DNA from: an endosymbiont of Escarpia spicata
Lineage (GTDB): Bacteria; Pseudomonadota; Gammaproteobacteria; Chromatiales; Chromatiaceae
Direction of reading: 5' to 3'
Assembly (NCBI GenBank): GCA_003349915.1
Contig: QFXE01000020.1
Coordinates: forward strand, 62,001-126,000
DNA length: 64,000 bases
This document shows, in pieces, positions 1-9,807 of the stretch; positions within the stretch are counted from its first letter, which is position 1; every line of letters starts with the position of its first letter. The notes beneath the pieces are model-generated. The model made no database searches. It was not told the DNA's origin and saw only the letters and a program-made list of their open reading frames with translations. A program made the position numbers and the translations under genes.

Positions 1-558
1 ACTGATGTCGGCGATATGTTCCAGCGGAACCAATCCATTGGCCTTCAGGGTGTTGCCGCTCTCAACCAGATCGACGATCAGGTCCGCCAACCCGACGATA
101 GGCGCAAGCTCCATGGAGCCATAGAGTTTGATGATCTCCACCTGCTGCCCCAGCGAGGCGTAGTAGCGCTGGGCGCTCTTCACATATTTGGTGGCGACTC
201 GCAGGCGTCCCGGACTGTCGGCCACTGCGTCCTTGAAACCGGCAGTCATCATACGACAGCGGGCAATCTTCAGATCGAGGGGTTCATAGAGCCCCTCACC
301 ACCATGTTCCAGCAAGACATCCTTGCCTGCCACTCCCAGATCCGCCGCCCCGTATTGGACATAAGTCGGCACGTCGGTGGCGCGGATAATCACCAGTTTC
401 ACCTGTTCGTGATTGGTGTCCAGGATCAGCTTGCGGCTGGTCTCCGGATCGTCCAGCGGCTCTATACCGGCATACGCCAGCAAGGGCAGACTCTGTTTGA
501 AGATACGTCCCTTGGAGAGTGCAATAGTGACAGGTACGTCAAATTTCATGCTTTTCAT
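1..558 (-). CDS. hisG: ATP phosphoribosyltransferase, short form (partial)
   Basis: First enzyme of histidine synthesis, joining ATP and PRPP. The reverse strand reads [20 protein letters not shown] and stays open to the window edge, giving 186 residues. The pattern of a short-form HisG is clear: the N-terminal TIALSKGR segment, an [20 protein letters not shown] substrate-binding stretch, and the [15 protein letters not shown] phosphate-binding loop near the visible end. Short-form enzymes are a little over 200 residues and lack the C-terminal regulatory domain (needing HisZ), so probably only 20-25 residues are missing; the long form cannot be excluded because the end is cut. ATG at 558 is chosen; a second ATG at 549 is possible. 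It lies 18 bp downstream of murA, as in other gammaproteobacteria where murA precedes the his genes, so co-transcription is likely. Confidence 0.93.
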   Translation of the reverse strand, partial: MKSMKFDVPVTIALSKGRIFKQSLPLLAYAGIEPLDDPETSRKLILDTNHEQVKLVIIRATDVPTYVQYGAADLGVAGKDVLLEHGGEGLYEPLDLKIARCRMMTAGFKDAVADSPGRLRVATKYVKSAQRYYASLGQQVEIIKLYGSMELAPIVGLADLIVDLVESGNTLKANGLVPLEHIADIS

Positions 559-576
559 TTTCGTTTCCTGACAACA

Positions 577-1860
<1,284 letters not shown>

Positions 1861-1978
1861 TTATGCGGAAAAACCGTGCATGATAACGAAATTCACGGCA
1901 AAACGGGAGATCGGAGCATTTCAGTTCAGAAATCAGAACCCTCTCCACCCTGAAAGTCTCCGGACAATGTCGCTTCCA

Positions 1979-2836
1979 TCATCCCGGCTGAGTCGACCCA
2001 AGCAGCTGCAGAAAACTGCTTTTATCCTCTTCATCCCAGACGGGCAGGCTTTTGATCATCGGCAGGAGGCCTTCAAGCTCATTTCTGAGAAGATCGATAT
2101 GTTGTTGTTCAACAAAATGCAGGGGCTGTTTTTCGTTGCCACCAATATTCACCCCCACGCTGAGTGACTTGAAGTGTTTCAGCGTACTGAGTCCATCCAG
2201 CGTACTGGGGTAGACAAATATCCCCTTCACATTCAGCCGGGACAGGAGGAAAAGAACAAATTCCGCCAGGTCACCCAACACCTTACTGGAATTTCGATGG
2301 TCCTCATCATGCCGCTTTTCACCCTTCGGCGGCACCGCAACACCGATGATATAGAGATAGACATTGTCCCGATCAATTGATTTCCAGCTCAGTGTATCCC
2401 GGGTCAAAATCTCTTCATGGGTGGTCTTATTGTCGAGAAAGCTGTGGTAGGTCTTCTCTGTCACCGGCACCAAACCCCAATACCCTATTGGTGTCCCGGT
2501 GAAATCGAAAACAATTTTCATGGCATAGGCATTAAGGCGCTGGCAAGCCCAATAGGCAGCGTCTGACACAATCACCTTACCGTTAAAAGAGGCCAGTCTT
2601 AACTTCAGAACCCTATCCATGTCGCTTTCATTCACAGCCATCCTTGATCTGTACCTGTCATTAAAACAGTCCGGCACGGAAAGCCCTATCTGACCTTTTC
2701 TGGTATCTGTCTCCACATAACCCCGGTTCTTCTTGTTCCGCCAGTCGGCAGATTTTTTTCTGGACCAAAATATCAGGCTCAGCGCCACTGCGATCAGGCC
2801 TAATATGACGTCGATCTGTTCGGCGATCTCCCACAT
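1979..2836 (-). CDS. Unknown N-terminally anchored protein, GNAT-like layout
   Basis: I do not recognise this 285-residue protein. It starts with a single hydrophobic helix (about residues 8-23, VILGLIAVALSLIFW) followed by a positive SRKK stretch, so it should be anchored in the inner membrane with a large cytoplasmic domain. That domain has a strand with GTPIGYWGLVPV, a second strand YLYIIGVAVPP, then a helix and a strand RLNVKGIFVYPSTL and a second helix. This is the order seen in GNAT acyltransferases, but it is only a resemblance and no acetyl-CoA loop is obvious. It lies between the antiporter gene and murA, where ibaG would be expected, with 142 bp to murA. Base composition is more AT-rich than its neighbours, which may mean it was acquired. 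Confidence 0.7.
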   Translation of the reverse strand: MWEIAEQIDVILGLIAVALSLIFWSRKKSADWRNKKNRGYVETDTRKGQIGLSVPDCFNDRYRSRMAVNESDMDRVLKLRLASFNGKVIVSDAAYWACQRLNAYAMKIVFDFTGTPIGYWGLVPVTEKTYHSFLDNKTTHEEILTRDTLSWKSIDRDNVYLYIIGVAVPPKGEKRHDEDHRNSSKVLGDLAEFVLFLLSRLNVKGIFVYPSTLDGLSTLKHFKSLSVGVNIGGNEKQPLHFVEQQHIDLLRNELEGLLPMIKSLPVWDEEDKSSFLQLLGSTQPG

Positions 2837-2862
2837 TCAATTTCCCATCCCTTTCAAATTTA

Positions 2863-4044
2863 TCAGTCCCGCCGCAAGCGGTCAGAAATAGCCATCGGCG
2901 TATAAAATCGCAGCACGATGAAATAGGTCGACACCAGAAAAGTAAACAGGGTGCTGAGCTGAATCAGATATGAAGCCTCTGCCCCGATCTCCCCCAGATC
3001 ATAAGCCAGAACCGCGACCAGCAGGGAGAATTCACTGAGTTGCCCCAGGCGGAAGCCCACTTCGCGACTACGCTCGTTATCCTCGCCGGCATGATAGAGC
3101 AGACGACGAAAGACCCAGGGTTTTATCAGCAGCAGCAGTCCCGCCAACAGTAGCGCAGGCAGCACCACTGCAGGCAACATCTCCAGATTGAAACCAGCCC
3201 CGAGAGAGAAAAAGAAGAGAATCAGAAAAAAATCCCGGAGCGGCTTCAGGCTTTCAGCAATATAGATCGCTATTGGACTGGTCGCCAACGAGATGCCTGC
3301 AATAAAGGCGCCAATCTCATGCGACAACCCCAGCACACCTGCCAATTCAGCCATGGCAAGACACCAGCCTATCGCCATCAGGAAGATATACTCCTTGATC
3401 TTGCTGAAACGCCGGATCAGGGGTATGAGCAGAAACCGGGCAACCAGCCAGCCGCCGCCTACCATCAACGGCAGAGCCAACAACAGCAGGACGATGTGCA
3501 GCATCCGGTTCATCTCACTGCTGCCGCCCTGCAACATCAGCAGCATGGCAATCGCCAGCAGATCCTGCAACAACAGGATGCTGACGATGATCTCACCGGT
3601 ACGTTGATGATGCAGCACCGTGGTCGGCAGCAATTTCAGGCCGATAATAGTACTGGAAAAGGTCACGGCCCCACCGATCACGAGACACTCGATCGGGTCG
3701 AAACCGAACAAAAATGCCAGAACCGCACCGATGAATGCAAAAATGAGGGAGCTGATGAGCGTAACCAGCGTAGTCTTGCGCACCATGCCCAACAGCTCTT
3801 TCGGCTGCAGGTCCAGGCCAAGCAGAAACAGCAGGAAGATGATTCCGATATGGGATATCTCCTTCACTGTCTCGGGGTCGTCGATTAGATGCAGCCCCCA
3901 GGGACCGAACAACGCACCCAGCACGATATACGAAATCAGCAGCGCCTGACGCACCAACAGGGCGGCAGTGGCCAGCAGCGCCGCGCCGGAAAATATCAGG
4001 AAGAGGGTGAGGAATATCGGGGACTGGTCCACGTCAGCCGACAC
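2863..4044 (-). CDS. CPA2-family cation:proton antiporter, membrane domain only
   Basis: A 393-residue integral membrane protein with about 11-13 hydrophobic helices, typical of the Na+(K+)/H+ exchanger domain of KefB/KefC/GerN proteins. It shows the family segments VLGALFGPWGLHLIDD, GIIFLLFLLGLDLQPKEL (a common CPA2 signature), FSSTIIGLKLL and SHEIGAFIAGISLATSP. The TrkA-N nucleotide-binding domain found in full-length KefB/KefC is absent, so this is the short form and is probably not gated by NAD or glutathione conjugates in the Kef manner. The start lies 4 bp after the mlaB stop, which makes it a member of the mla transcription unit. Transported ion unknown. Confidence 0.85.
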   Translation of the reverse strand: MSADVDQSPIFLTLFLIFSGAALLATAALLVRQALLISYIVLGALFGPWGLHLIDDPETVKEISHIGIIFLLFLLGLDLQPKELLGMVRKTTLVTLISSLIFAFIGAVLAFLFGFDPIECLVIGGAVTFSSTIIGLKLLPTTVLHHQRTGEIIVSILLLQDLLAIAMLLMLQGGSSEMNRMLHIVLLLLALPLMVGGGWLVARFLLIPLIRRFSKIKEYIFLMAIGWCLAMAELAGVLGLSHEIGAFIAGISLATSPIAIYIAESLKPLRDFFLILFFFSLGAGFNLEMLPAVVLPALLLAGLLLLIKPWVFRRLLYHAGEDNERSREVGFRLGQLSEFSLLVAVLAYDLGEIGAEASYLIQLSTLFTFLVSTYFIVLRFYTPMAISDRLRRD

Positions 4045-4048
4045 GCCA

Positions 4049-4360
4049 TCAAGGAGTCTTGGTCACCGTCAGCAGCAGATCTTCAAGATTACACAGTCCT
4101 GCGATAGCAATCAGCGCCTGCGGCATGCCGGAGACCTCCAGGTTCGCCCCATGATCCTGCGCACTCTTCATCCACTCCAGCAATAGCGCCAGACCTGCGC
4201 TATCGGTACGTTTGGTATGCGAAAGATCAATGGAGATCCCCTGAGAGGGGTTGAACAACTCCTGCGACTGGGCAAGCAGACTCCGCGCAGTGGAAAAGGT
4301 CAAATCCCCCTCCACCCGAAAGTGAAAAGCACCCTCGCGAAAAATGGTCGCCTCGCTCAC
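4049..4360 (-). CDS. mlaB: STAS-domain protein MlaB
   Basis: Small cytoplasmic STAS-domain subunit that binds MlaF and supports assembly of the MlaFEDB phospholipid transporter. It has a compact STAS fold of about 103 residues with FHFRVEGDLTFSTARSLL near the N-terminus and the diagnostic DLSHTKRTDSAGLALLLEW loop. The serine of TDSAG is the position that is phosphorylated in anti-sigma-factor antagonists and conserved in MlaB. The open frame extends upstream into mlaD, but a GTG at 4360 lies 10 bp after the mlaD stop with AGGA eight bases before it, so this start is preferred over an ATG 50 bp inside mlaD. mlaC, which normally lies between mlaD and mlaB, is missing. Confidence 0.85.
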   Translation of the reverse strand: MSEATIFREGAFHFRVEGDLTFSTARSLLAQSQELFNPSQGISIDLSHTKRTDSAGLALLLEWMKSAQDHGANLEVSGMPQALIAIAGLCNLEDLLLTVTKTP

Positions 4361-4370
4361 AGACCCCGTC

Positions 4371-4844
4371 CTATTCAAGACCCTTCTCTTCCGCCTTGCT
4401 GAAAAGAAACTGACCAACAATCTCCTCCAGCACCAGGGCGGACTGGGTCATGGTGATCTCGCCACCGTCCGCCAACATCTCTTCGCTGCCGCCGGGGTCG
4501 AGTCCGATATATTGCTCACCCAATAAACCTGAAGTATAGATCTTGGCAAAGGTATCGTCAGGAATTTGATCGTATTGGGATTCAATACGCATGGTCACCA
4601 ACGCTTCGTAACTGCTCTGGTCATAACGAATTCCCACCACCCGGCCGAGACGAACCCCCGCCATCGCCACCGGCGAACGCACCTTCAGGCCGCCGATATT
4701 GTCGAAACGCGCACTGACTTCGTAACCCTCACCCGTGGTGAAGGCACTCAGATTGCTCACCTGCATGGCCAGAAAAAAGAGCGCAATCAGCCCCGCCGCC
4801 ATAAAGGCGCCGACGGCGATCTCGACCTGTCTAATCTTCATCAT
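4371..4844 (-). CDS. mlaD: Outer-membrane lipid asymmetry protein MlaD (MCE domain)
   Basis: Inner-membrane-anchored periplasmic MCE protein that forms a hexameric ring over the MlaFE transporter and passes phospholipids between membranes. The 157-residue product has one N-terminal transmembrane helix (about residues 9-27, VGAFMAAGLIALFFLAMQV), then a single MCE domain with GLKVRSPVAMAGVRLGRV and TSGLLGEQYIGLDPGG, and a short hydrophobic C-terminal helix with LVLEEIVGQFLF that lines the pore in E. coli MlaD. The length is close to that of other short MlaD proteins. It follows mlaE with no gap and begins at ATG 4844 (MMKIRQVEIAVG). Confidence 0.93.
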   Translation of the reverse strand: MMKIRQVEIAVGAFMAAGLIALFFLAMQVSNLSAFTTGEGYEVSARFDNIGGLKVRSPVAMAGVRLGRVVGIRYDQSSYEALVTMRIESQYDQIPDDTFAKIYTSGLLGEQYIGLDPGGSEEMLADGGEITMTQSALVLEEIVGQFLFSKAEEKGLE

Positions 4845-5624
4845 TCACTCTCCAAACATCATCGCCGTTAAAACAAAATCAAGCACCAGCACCGCCAGTG
4901 CCGAATGGACCACGGTACGGGTGGTGGCCCGGCTCACACCTTCCGAGGTCGGTACCGAATCGTAACCCTGAAACAGGGCAATCCATGTACAGACCAGGCC
5001 GAACACCAGACTCTTGATCACCCCGTTGATCACATCCTCATTCCAGTCGATCTTGGCCTGCATCTGACTCCAGAAGGCGCCGTCATCCACACCCAGCAGT
5101 CCCACCCCGACAAAATAGCCGCCCAGAGCGCCGATGGCACTGAACAGGGCCGCCAGCACCGGCATGGAGATCAGACCGGCGAAGAAACGCGGCGTGAGGA
5201 TACGGCGCACCGGATCCACCGCCATCATCTCCAGCCCGGAGAGTTGCTCAGTGGCCTTCATCAGACCGATCTCGGCGGTCAGTGCGGAACCGGCCCGACC
5301 GGCAAATAGCAGCGCAGTCACCACCGGCCCCAGCTCCCGCACCAGCGAGGCCGCCACCATCACCCCGAGGCTGTCCTCAGCTGCGAACTGGGAGAGCACA
5401 TAGTAACCCTGCAGACCCAGCACCATACCCACAAACAGGCCTGAAACGGTAACGATAACGAGGGTGCGTACCCCGACGGAGTAGGTCTGTGTGACCAGCA
5501 ATCCTGGTCGCGGCAGCAGGCTGGTGATACCGGCAACAATCTGCAGGAATAGCAGATGAGCACGTCCGAAGCGCTCCAGCGCCACCATGCCATGGCGCCC
5601 AAACCGGGCCAGCGCGTCCAGCAT
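4845..5624 (-). CDS. mlaE: Phospholipid ABC transporter permease MlaE
   Basis: Permease subunit of the Mla lipid transporter in the inner membrane. The 259-residue length matches the family. Hydrophobic helices are spaced as expected, and the segments [37 protein letters not shown] and [18 protein letters not shown] are characteristic of MlaE/TrnD permeases. The last two contain the coupling region that contacts the ATPase. The gene starts in an ATGA overlap with the mlaF stop, so the two proteins are translationally coupled. Confidence 0.95.
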   Translation of the reverse strand: MLDALARFGRHGMVALERFGRAHLLFLQIVAGITSLLPRPGLLVTQTYSVGVRTLVIVTVSGLFVGMVLGLQGYYVLSQFAAEDSLGVMVAASLVRELGPVVTALLFAGRAGSALTAEIGLMKATEQLSGLEMMAVDPVRRILTPRFFAGLISMPVLAALFSAIGALGGYFVGVGLLGVDDGAFWSQMQAKIDWNEDVINGVIKSLVFGLVCTWIALFQGYDSVPTSEGVSRATTRTVVHSALAVLVLDFVLTAMMFGE

Positions 5625-6454
5625 CAGGGCTTCCTCCCGGGTCCAAGCAGCTCCTCCACCAGAGGCGGAGCCTCATAATGGAATCTCATAGGCCCGTCCG
5701 GCAATCCCCGCATGAACTGGCGCACCTGATCGGATGTGGATATCGACAGTTGATCCGGCGTGCCCTGTTCCACCACCTTACCCCCTGAGATCACATAGAT
5801 CAGATCGGCAATGGCCGACGTCTCCTCCACATCGTGGGAGACCAGGACACTGGTGATCTGCACCGCGTCGTTGAGACGCCGGATCAGCTTTGCCAGCACC
5901 CCCATGGAGATCGGATCCTGACCGGTGAAGGGCTCGTCATACATCACCATCATCGGGTCCAGCGCAATAGCCCGCGCCAGCGCCACCCGCCGCGCCATGC
6001 CGCCGGAGAGTTCCGCCGGCATCAGGTCGTGGGCGCCCCGCAGCCCCACGGCTTCGAGTTTCATCAGCACCAGAACGCGGATCATCGACTCCGGCAGATC
6101 CGTATGCTCCCGCAGGGGATAGGCGACATTCTCAAAGACATCGATATCGGTGAGCAGCGCGCCACTCTGAAATAGCATGCCCATGCGCATGCGCAGCTGG
6201 AAAAGCGCCCTCCGGGAGAGACGATGCACGTCGATGCCATCCACCTCGATGGAACCGGCATCGGGCCGCAATTGGCCACCGATCAGTTTCAGCAGCGTGG
6301 TTTTTCCCGTACCGCTCGGCCCCATGATCGCCGTTACCCGGCCACGGGGAATATCGATATCTATGCCATCGAAGATCACCCGACTGCCATGGGCGAAATG
6401 GAGCCCGCGTATTTTGACGATCGGCGTTTCAGCGCTGCCGGAGTGGCCTGACAT
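5624..6454 (-). CDS. mlaF: Phospholipid ABC transporter ATP-binding protein MlaF
   Basis: Cytoplasmic ATPase that powers MlaFEDB. It contains Walker [10 protein letters not shown], the Q-loop region [11 protein letters not shown], the ABC signature [14 protein letters not shown], Walker B MVMYDEPF followed by the D-loop, and the switch histidine in LVSHDVEET. The C-terminal extension after the kinase core is typical of MlaF, where it contacts the neighbouring protomer and MlaB. The frame is open to a TTG at 6466, but the ATG at 6454 (MSGHSGSAE) is the more usual start; spacing of the upstream AAGGGA to either codon is not ideal. It is the promoter-proximal gene of an operon running mlaF-mlaE-mlaD-mlaB-antiporter and possibly on to murA. 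Confidence 0.94.
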   Translation of the reverse strand: MSGHSGSAETPIVKIRGLHFAHGSRVIFDGIDIDIPRGRVTAIMGPSGTGKTTLLKLIGGQLRPDAGSIEVDGIDVHRLSRRALFQLRMRMGMLFQSGALLTDIDVFENVAYPLREHTDLPESMIRVLVLMKLEAVGLRGAHDLMPAELSGGMARRVALARAIALDPMMVMYDEPFTGQDPISMGVLAKLIRRLNDAVQITSVLVSHDVEETSAIADLIYVISGGKVVEQGTPDQLSISTSDQVRQFMRGLPDGPMRFHYEAPPLVEELLGPGRKP

Positions 6455-6514
6455 TTCCAGATACAATCCCTTCGTGAATGAGAGTCGCCATTGTGTCGGT
6501 GGGCTGTGGTGGGG

Positions 6515-7069
6515 TCAAGCAAGACCCAGCAGTTGTGCCAGCTGACGCAGATCTTTCAGCACCGCCATATCCATCCGCTCACCCTCGATGAACAGCAGCA
6601 CATCGGCACCCTCCGGCACCTGCCCTGCCAAAGACTCGAGCAACGCCCGCTGTGCCCGCAGATCACCCAGGCTTTCTGCCGCCAGGCGGTAGGCAGGAGA
6701 CACCTTTTCGGAAAGCTGCTGCCCCTTCGTTGCCAGTGTAAACCGGGGAATATTACCTGTCCGTGTTGTCTCCACAACAGAATCGACAACAACGCCCCCG
6801 AGATTATCCCCCAACAAATTAGCAACCGCGACGGGATCACAGCCTCCACCCGCCAGTGCAAGATAGAAGCGAAACCCCTCTTCCACATCATCAATCCAAC
6901 TCTCCACCTGAGCCTCATCCGCCTTGCACCAGAGCGCCATCGGCACCTCATTGGCATAGTAGGTAAGCCGCCAATCCTCCGGCAGGTCATCAGGATAGAA
7001 ACCGCCTTGCCAGGCGGAATGATCCCAACCCACGGCGAGAATATGAAAGACAGGACGGTTATCGGGCAT
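6515..7069 (-). CDS. Conserved hypothetical protein with DUF72-like N-terminus
   Basis: A 184-residue soluble protein of unknown function. The first 40 residues, with VGWDHSAWQGGFYPDDLP followed by LTYYANE, resemble the opening of DUF72 (YecE) proteins, where a GWxYxxWxGxFYPxxLP motif leads the TIM-barrel. The remainder does not match the rest of DUF72 in an obvious way and the protein is shorter than that family (about 240-280 residues), so this may be a shortened or diverged relative. It is divergent from a small zinc-ribbon gene only 31 bp away, so the promoters of the two genes must overlap, and it lies 60 bp upstream of mlaF on the same strand. Confidence 0.65.
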   Translation of the reverse strand: MPDNRPVFHILAVGWDHSAWQGGFYPDDLPEDWRLTYYANEVPMALWCKADEAQVESWIDDVEEGFRFYLALAGGGCDPVAVANLLGDNLGGVVVDSVVETTRTGNIPRFTLATKGQQLSEKVSPAYRLAAESLGDLRAQRALLESLAGQVPEGADVLLFIEGERMDMAVLKDLRQLAQLLGLA

Positions 7070-7100
7070 AATCGAAGTCGATACAGTCGGAGTTCAGAAG

Positions 7101-7286
7101 ATGGCGGACATTCTACCTTTCAAACGCCCCAAACTCAGCGAGAAACACAAAGGCAAAGGATTGTGCCGGGAGGGTTTCCACAAATGGGAAGTGCTGAATG
7201 AACAGTCATTCGACGTGAAACAGGGACGACTGGTCACGCGCTATCGTTGCAAACGGTGTGGGGCGACCAAGATCAAGGCGCTGTAA
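7101..7286 (+). CDS. Small zinc-ribbon protein
   Basis: A 61-residue basic protein with MADILPFKRPKLSEKHKGKG at the start, a CREGFHKWE segment, and a YRCKRCGATK end. Together these give one Cys and one His in the first half and a CxxC knuckle near the C-terminus, enough for one zinc site. The length and lysine-rich start suggest a nucleic-acid- or ribosome-associated role, but this is inference. It is read divergently from the DUF72-like gene across 31 bp. No named family is assigned. Confidence 0.65.
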   Translation: MADILPFKRPKLSEKHKGKGLCREGFHKWEVLNEQSFDVKQGRLVTRYRCKRCGATKIKAL

Positions 7287-7308
7287 ACGGCAATTTCCGA
7301 ACCGTCAG

Positions 7309-7620
7309 TCAGCGGATCCTCAACCGCTCCACCACCTCACCGTCGATCAGGTGGCTTTGCAGGATCTCATCGAGATCCTCGCTATCGATATAGGTGTACC
7401 AGACCGCCTCCGGGTAGACCACGATCACCGGCCCTTTGTCGCAACGATCCAGGCAACCCGCTGTATTGATACGAACACCACCGGGACCGGCCAGATCCAG
7501 CGCCTTGACCTTCGCCTTCAGATACCCCCGCATCTTTGCCGCGTCAAACCTCGCGCAACAGTTGCGGCCATCGTCCCGCTGGTTGGTGCAGAAAAAAAGA
7601 TGGTGGCGATAGTAGGCCAT
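7309..7620 (-). CDS. Thioredoxin-like [2Fe-2S] ferredoxin
   Basis: A 103-residue protein of the thioredoxin-fold 2Fe-2S ferredoxin family, likely an electron carrier in the cytoplasm. Cluster ligands are visible: Cys11 in HHLFFCTNQR, Cys22 (or 21) in GRNCCAR, then Cys56 and Cys60 in NTAGCLDRCDKGP. The C-x10-12-C ... C-x3-C pattern is the one used by this family. The C-terminal half (VIVVYPEAVWYTYI) completes the fold. It converges on nothing and overlaps the open upstream end of the glcF frame, which helps rule out the longest glcF start. Redox partner unknown. Confidence 0.88.
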   Translation of the reverse strand: MAYYRHHLFFCTNQRDDGRNCCARFDAAKMRGYLKAKVKALDLAGPGGVRINTAGCLDRCDKGPVIVVYPEAVWYTYIDSEDLDEILQSHLIDGEVVERLRIR

Positions 7621-7664
7621 GTCTGCCTGCCGCTGTGATTACAATCCGATTAACCGGTATTATA

Positions 7665-8924
7665 GTGCCTGCCCTAACCCTGATTACCATACCGCTGCAA
7701 TCCGTGACCCCTGAACAACTCCTGAAAGAAGCCGACCGCTGCGTCAAGTGTGGGCTCTGTCTGCCTCACTGCCCGACCTACCGCAAGTTGGCCAATGAAG
7801 CGGATTCACCTCGGGGCCGGATCGCGCTGATGCAGGCACTGGCCAGTGGTGAACTGTCACCGACGCCCACTCTGCGGCTACATCTGGCACGCTGTCTCAA
7901 CTGCCGCGCCTGCGAAACTGCCTGTCCCTCGGGAGTCTCCTATGGCGAACTGATAGACGCCGCCCACGCCATGCTGCAGCAGTCAGCGGGTATCAAAAGA
8001 CCGCTGCGCCGGGCTTTACTGAACCTGCTCAGTGAACGCAAACTTTTCGGCCAAACCACCCGCCTGCTGCCGCTGCTGTCCCGTGCCGGCGTATTGCGTC
8101 TGATCAAAAAGGCGCCATCAAAGCCTCTCAGACAGCTGGCGGATCTGGCATCGGAAATGCCGGTTTACCAACCCCCTCCTTCTGGCCTCACCCCTGCCGT
8201 CACGGCAGGTGGCGGCAGTGTGCAACTCTTTATCGGTTGCATATCCAGCCAGGTGGACCGTCCGGTGATCGATGCGACCATCCGCCTGCTCACACACATG
8301 GGCTTTGCGGTGAATGTACCCAAACAACAGGTCTGCTGCGGCGCCCTGCATCGGCACAACGGTTTCCCGCAAGCCGCCGACCGGCTGAGCAAGCAAAACA
8401 GTGGCGTGTTCGCCTCACCCAAACCCACGGCCCTCATCACCCTCGCCGAAGCCTGTCACAAGGAGCTACTGGAGCAGACCCGGTCCACGCCACGCCTGCA
8501 GACGATTTCAGCGTTTCTGCTCAACACACCCTGGCCGGAGACCTTTCATTTCACCCCATTGAAGGCAAGGGTGGCGGTACACCGCCCGTGCTCAGCATCA
8601 GAGGACGCTCCCATGACACTGCTGCAGCGAATACCCGGCCTCATCCCCTTCCTGCTGCCGGAAAACACCATCTGCTGCGGCGGCGCTGGCAGCTATCCAC
8701 TGACCCAACCAGCACTCGCCCAGTCGCTTGGTGAGGACAAGATCACACTGCTGAAAGAGACAAAGACCGACATACTGGTCACCAGCAGCACCGGCTGCAC
8801 CCTGCAGTTCCGCAGCCAGATCAAACGTGCCGGGCTCGATATCGAGGTACTGCACCCCGTTGAACTGCTGACACGGCAACTGGACTTGAACAGTAAGTCA
8901 GACAAGCTTATCTTTTCACTATGA
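7665..8924 (+). CDS. glcF: Glycolate oxidase iron-sulfur subunit
   Basis: Electron-transfer subunit of glycolate dehydrogenase, which re-oxidises the glycolate formed by Rubisco oxygenation and dephosphorylated by Gph (encoded at 18050-18730). Two 4Fe-4S motifs are present near the N-terminus, CVKCGLCLPHC and CLNCRACETAC, and two CCG-type domains follow (QQVCCGALHRHNG and NTICCGGAGSY). The frame is open far upstream, but the extension overlaps the ferredoxin gene and does not resemble GlcF. GTG at 7665 gives 419 residues; GTG at 7704 gives 406, nearer to the 407 of E. coli GlcF. Neither has a clear ribosome-binding site. The stop overlaps the coq7 start by ATGA. The flavin subunits GlcD/GlcE are not in the window. 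LutA-like use with other 2-hydroxy acids remains possible. Confidence 0.85.
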   Translation: MPALTLITIPLQSVTPEQLLKEADRCVKCGLCLPHCPTYRKLANEADSPRGRIALMQALASGELSPTPTLRLHLARCLNCRACETACPSGVSYGELIDAAHAMLQQSAGIKRPLRRALLNLLSERKLFGQTTRLLPLLSRAGVLRLIKKAPSKPLRQLADLASEMPVYQPPPSGLTPAVTAGGGSVQLFIGCISSQVDRPVIDATIRLLTHMGFAVNVPKQQVCCGALHRHNGFPQAADRLSKQNSGVFASPKPTALITLAEACHKELLEQTRSTPRLQTISAFLLNTPWPETFHFTPLKARVAVHRPCSASEDAPMTLLQRIPGLIPFLLPENTICCGGAGSYPLTQPALAQSLGEDKITLLKETKTDILVTSSTGCTLQFRSQIKRAGLDIEVLHPVELLTRQLDLNSKSDKLIFSL

Positions 8925-9565
8925 GACAGAGAAACTACAGCCCAGCTGACAACCTGCTGATCGGCATCGATCAGGCCCTGCGCACCCTATTTGGACGCCC
9001 CCAGGTCACCGAGCGCAGCAACCCCGCACAGACCATCCCAGAGTCGGAGATGAATGACCAGGAGCGGGACGAAACCGCCCGTCTGATGCGCATCAACCAC
9101 ACCGGCGAGGTCTGTGCCCAGGCGCTCTATCAGGGGCAGGCGTTGACCGCGAAGCTGCCGGATGTGCGGGAGAGCATGGAACGCGCAGCCCAGGAAGAGA
9201 ACGACCACCTCGCCTGGTGCGAAAAACGGTTACTGGAGCTGGACAATCGCAAAAGTCTGCTCAACCCGTTCTGGTATGGCGGATCATTCCTCATGGGCGC
9301 TGCCGCAGGATTGGCGGGGGACAAATGGAGTCTCGGTTTCGTTGCAGAGACCGAACATCAGGTCGAAGCCCACCTGAACAACCATCTGAACCGCCTGCCG
9401 CCCCAGGACGAAAAGAGCCGCGCCATCCTGGAACAGATGAAAGAGGACGAGATCCACCACGCCACCGTCGCCCTCGAAGCAGGCGGCGCTGAACTACCGG
9501 AACCCATCAAACAAGCGATGAAATTCACCTCAAAACTGATGACAAAATCGGTTTGGTATTTATAA
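8921..9565 (+). CDS. coq7: Demethoxyubiquinone hydroxylase
   Basis: Membrane-associated di-iron monooxygenase that adds the last hydroxyl group in ubiquinone synthesis. The 214-residue protein has the carboxylate/histidine ligands in two repeats: Glu63 in INHTGEV, Glu93 and His96 in EENDHLAW, Glu145 in AETEHQVEA and Glu177/His180 in EDEIHHA. Length and motif order match bacterial Coq7 proteins; E. coli uses UbiF instead, so this is the alternative O2-dependent type and implies aerobic or microaerobic life. It is translationally coupled to glcF by an ATGA overlap. Confidence 0.95.
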   Translation: MRQRNYSPADNLLIGIDQALRTLFGRPQVTERSNPAQTIPESEMNDQERDETARLMRINHTGEVCAQALYQGQALTAKLPDVRESMERAAQEENDHLAWCEKRLLELDNRKSLLNPFWYGGSFLMGAAAGLAGDKWSLGFVAETEHQVEAHLNNHLNRLPPQDEKSRAILEQMKEDEIHHATVALEAGGAELPEPIKQAMKFTSKLMTKSVWYL

Positions 9566-9569
9566 GGGA

Positions 9570-9807
9570 AGGTAAAAGGAGAAAGGATAAAGGATTAGCC
9601 AGCCTGAGCTTTGCTCGAAAACAGTCCATTGCCGACAAACGTATAGGCCCGATCAAGCACGGCGGATCGGGCATTCAGGTTTGGCAGAACACACGAAACT
9701 GCCGGTTCCACGGCGCTTGAACCAACCGGCAAATCTCCCACAACAGTTACGACGAAGCCTGGCCTATCAGCTGGCACTGCCTCCTTTCTCCTTTAGCCTT
9801 TAACCTG
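9570..9807. repeat. Dispersed repeat element, copy 1 (AGGTAAAAGG ends)
   Basis: The 234 bp after coq7 hold no gene but a repeat seen at two other places in the window. It starts with AGGTAAAAGG, then purine-rich sequence, and ends with CTGGCACTGCCTCCTTT and CCTTTAACCT, a near inverted copy of the start. An inner palindrome (9701-9730) pairs GCCGGTTC with GAACC..CCGGC. The right end overlaps the stop codon of the DUF885 gene. The related copies are at 12906-13128 (inverted) and 21475-21658. Confidence 0.75.

Noticed and set aside
7536-7664. N-terminal extension of glcF
   Set aside because: It overlaps the ferredoxin gene on the other strand, has no similarity to GlcF and contains later, better placed GTG starts.
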